Assembly: GCA_037044955.1 (NCBI GenBank)
Contig: JBAOHX010000014.1
Location: forward strand, 186,001 to 250,000
DNA: 64,000 bases
Reading direction: 5' to 3'
Source: JAJXWB01 sp037044955
GTDB taxonomy: Bacteria; Pseudomonadota; Alphaproteobacteria; Rhizobiales; Beijerinckiaceae
How positions within the stretch are numbered: position 1 is the stretch's first letter; the number at the start of each line of letters is the position of its first letter. The notes beneath the pieces are model-generated. The model searched no databases. It was not told where the DNA came from and worked only from the letters and a program-made list of their open reading frames with translations. Of this stretch, positions 62,424 through 64,000 are shown in pieces. Position numbers and translations under genes: made by a program.

Positions 62424-63518
62424 CTAAATCACGACCGTAAGCCGCTGCGCCGCGCGCGTGACACCCGTATACAGCCAGCGGGCGCGATGCTCGCGGAAGG
62501 CGTAGCTCTCGTCGAAGAGATAGACGTCGTCCCATTGCGAGCCCTGCGACTTGTGCACGGTGAGGGCGTAGCCGAAATCGAACTCGTCGGATTCGCGGCG
62601 CAACGCATAGGGAATTTCCTCGTCGCCGCCGGTGAAGAACTGCGGGATGACGCCGACGCGCTGCGCTTTCGCGCCCGGCGCGTCCTCGGGCGACACCGAC
62701 AGCCGCACCTTGTTGCGCCGCACGGCTCCTGCCCGCGTCACACGGAAGATCGCGCCGTTGAGCAGGCCCTTCTTGCGATTGTTGCGCAGGCAGACCAGCT
62801 TTTCGCCGACCTGCGGCAGGTCGCCGGAGAAGCCGAGCAGCTCGCGCAGGCGCTTGTTGTAGGCGCGGCGCGTGCGGTTGAGGCCGACCAGCACCTGGTC
62901 GGCGGCCTTGACCTCCTCCGTGTCGACCTCGTCGCGGCCGATCACCTTGGAGCGGCCGTAAGCCCCGCGCTCGAGCCGGCGTCCCTCGCGAATGTCCATC
63001 GAGAGCCGGATGATCGGGTCGTCGGCGGCCTGCCTGTGAACCTCGGTCAGCATGACGTCGGGCTCGGCCTCGGTGAAGAAACCGCCGCCCTTGACCGGGG
63101 GAAGCTGGGCGGGATCGCCCAGCACCAGAACCTTCTTGCCGAAGGACAGGAGATCGCGGCCGAGCTCCTCGTCGACCATGGAGCATTCGTCGATGACGAT
63201 GAGGCTGGCGGCGGCGGCGGGCGCGTCCTCGTTCAGCTCGAAGGAGGGCTCTTCCAATTCCACCTCCTTCGGCCGGTAGATCATGGAATGGATGGTGCGG
63301 GCGTCCGCGCAGCCCTTGGAGCGCATGACCAGCGCCGCCTTGCCGGTGAAGGCGCCGAAGGCCGTCTCGCCGTCGACGTTTTCGGCCAGATGCCGCGCGA
63401 GCGTGGTCTTGCCGGTGCCGGCGTAGCCGAACAGGCGGAAAACCTGCGGCGCCTTGCGCTCGGCCAGCCATGCGGCCACGCCTGCGAGAGCGCGATCCTG
63501 TTCGGGCGTCCAGTTCAT
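62424..63518 (-). CDS. RecD-like ATP-dependent DNA helicase (UvrD/AAA-type)
   Basis: 364 residues, ATG at 63518 (MNWTPEQDRALAGVAAWL). Superfamily 1B: Walker A FGYAGTGKTTLARH, Walker B VIDECSMVD, QLPPV motif III, and C-terminal LTVHKSQGSQWDDVYLF with TGVTRAAQRLTVV. It lacks RecD's extra domains and RecB or RecC neighbours, so it is a stand-alone phage- or RecD2-like ATPase of Hyphomicrobiales; role in DNA repair or replication is presumed. The 169 bp between it and the GH8 gene are AT-richer and show no gene. Confidence 0.9.
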   Translation of the reverse strand: MNWTPEQDRALAGVAAWLAERKAPQVFRLFGYAGTGKTTLARHLAENVDGETAFGAFTGKAALVMRSKGCADARTIHSMIYRPKEVELEEPSFELNEDAPAAAASLIVIDECSMVDEELGRDLLSFGKKVLVLGDPAQLPPVKGGGFFTEAEPDVMLTEVHRQAADDPIIRLSMDIREGRRLERGAYGRSKVIGRDEVDTEEVKAADQVLVGLNRTRRAYNKRLRELLGFSGDLPQVGEKLVCLRNNRKKGLLNGAIFRVTRAGAVRRNKVRLSVSPEDAPGAKAQRVGVIPQFFTGGDEEIPYALRRESDEFDFGYALTVHKSQGSQWDDVYLFDESYAFREHRARWLYTGVTRAAQRLTVVI

Positions 63519-63618
63519 GGCGCCATCTAGCACCCCCGCGATGAGTCGGGCGAGGCGGCGGGCCTGCGACCCGGCCTTCCTTGCAATTTGGGCAGGCCCG
63601 TTTATCAACGCCCCTGTC

Positions 63619-64000
63619 ATGCGGAAGGAACGACAGCAGCGCGCGGGAGCGACCGCGGCCGGAACGACCCGGACCGCGGGCAGGCAGCGCGCGCGCACGC
63701 TCGGCGCCGCCGCCGCGCCGAAGGACGAGGAGGCCGCCGCCGACGCCTCCCTCGGCCATATCGACAATGTGCTGGGCTATGTGCTGCGCCGCGCGCAGGT
63801 CGCCGTGTTCAACGACTTCCGCCGCACCTTCGCGGGCTACGATCTCAGCCCGACGCAATATGCCGTGCTGTCGATCCTCGCCGAATATCCGGGGATGCGG
63901 CAGGGCGACGTCTCCGCCGCGCTCGGCATCAAGCGCACCAATTTCGTCGCCGTTCTCGACGAGCTCGAACGGCGCGGGCTCGCGCGCCGCAAGGCGGTGG
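63619..64000 (+). CDS. MarR family transcriptional regulator, 3' end beyond window
   Basis: 127 codons visible from the ATG at 63619. About 50 residues of Ala/Arg-rich leader precede a winged helix: LGYVLRRAQVAVFNDF, YDLSPTQYAVLSILAEYPG and the recognition helix LGIKRTNFVAVLDELERRGLARR. The leader is long for MarR; an alternative start further in is possible. Aromatic-acid MarR types (BadR/FerR-like) have similar form, but the target cannot be seen. Confidence 0.85.
   Translation, partial: MRKERQQRAGATAAGTTRTAGRQRARTLGAAAAPKDEEAAADASLGHIDNVLGYVLRRAQVAVFNDFRRTFAGYDLSPTQYAVLSILAEYPGMRQGDVSAALGIKRTNFVAVLDELERRGLARRKAV

Overview
The window is about 67-68% GC. It carries MutS next to NADP-malic enzyme, an RpfC-type kinase, a split cob locus, an lva-like module and dispersed intergenic palindromes of the kind common in Hyphomicrobiales (Rhizobiales). 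I infer a chromosomal segment from an alphaproteobacterium of that order. No tRNA, rRNA, CRISPR array, prophage or classical insertion sequence was seen. The one mobile-looking item is a degenerate GIY-YIG nuclease gene between perfect 35-bp inverted repeats (7776-8163).

Layout. 1-7165: malic enzyme (cut by the window edge), a GNAT gene divergent from an XRE-cupin regulator plus a second GNAT, mutS (two frameshifts), and a two-subunit CoA-transferase of the IpdAB-like group. 7166-8281: gene-poor and palindrome-rich. 8282-12397: infC (probable AUU start), glycosyltransferase, hydrolase, L,D-transpeptidase. 12685-26231: a large acyl-CoA catabolic region with a branched-chain-type ABC binding protein, four crotonase-family enzymes, SDR, CaiB-type racemase, thiolase, an lvaABC-like trio (APH-fold kinase, DUF6285 protein, acyl-CoA dehydrogenase), a flavin oxidoreductase and a quinone-oxidoreductase-like MDR. 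26345-33656: MATE pump with its MarR regulator, aroE, cobalamin genes (DUF1636, cobD, cobC, cobP) and a RecQ-like helicase.

33672-38305 is a two-gene c-di-GMP signalling operon: an RpfC-like hybrid kinase and a REC-PAS-GGDEF-EAL regulator. 38468-45684: amidase, a Tat-exported Arg/Tyr-rich protein, dienelactone hydrolase, folK and folP, pterin dehydratase, a small secreted Cys protein, O-acetylhomoserine sulfhydrylase and a hydrolase. 45842-50453: fadD, a DUF35 Zn-ribbon protein, a thiolase-fold protein without the usual nucleophilic Cys, and a second CaiB transferase. 50479-54374: a YhhN protein, then a LysR-type regulator with two DNA-binding domains beside galC and galD, which encode late steps of gallate/protocatechuate 4,5-cleavage. 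54548-64000: DEAD-box helicase, hydrolase, Na+/H+ antiporter, YghU-like GST, a GH8 cellulase gene with an internal amber codon, a RecD-like helicase, and the start of a MarR gene.

A property of the whole window is the number of single-base frame disruptions in otherwise conserved genes: mutS x2, two crotonases, aroE x3, cobC, fadD, galD x2, the GST x3, the GH8 gene, the GIY-YIG gene x2 and possibly folK. Nearly all outside the GIY-YIG gene are +1 insertions of a G, C or T. This looks more like assembly or read error than gene decay, but mutS is among the genes hit, so a mutator explanation has to be excluded with read data. Overall the region suggests a metabolically versatile soil- or plant-associated bacterium that takes up hydrophobic or aromatic acids, activates them with CoA ligases and CoA-transferases, and degrades them by beta-oxidation-like and retro-aldol steps.
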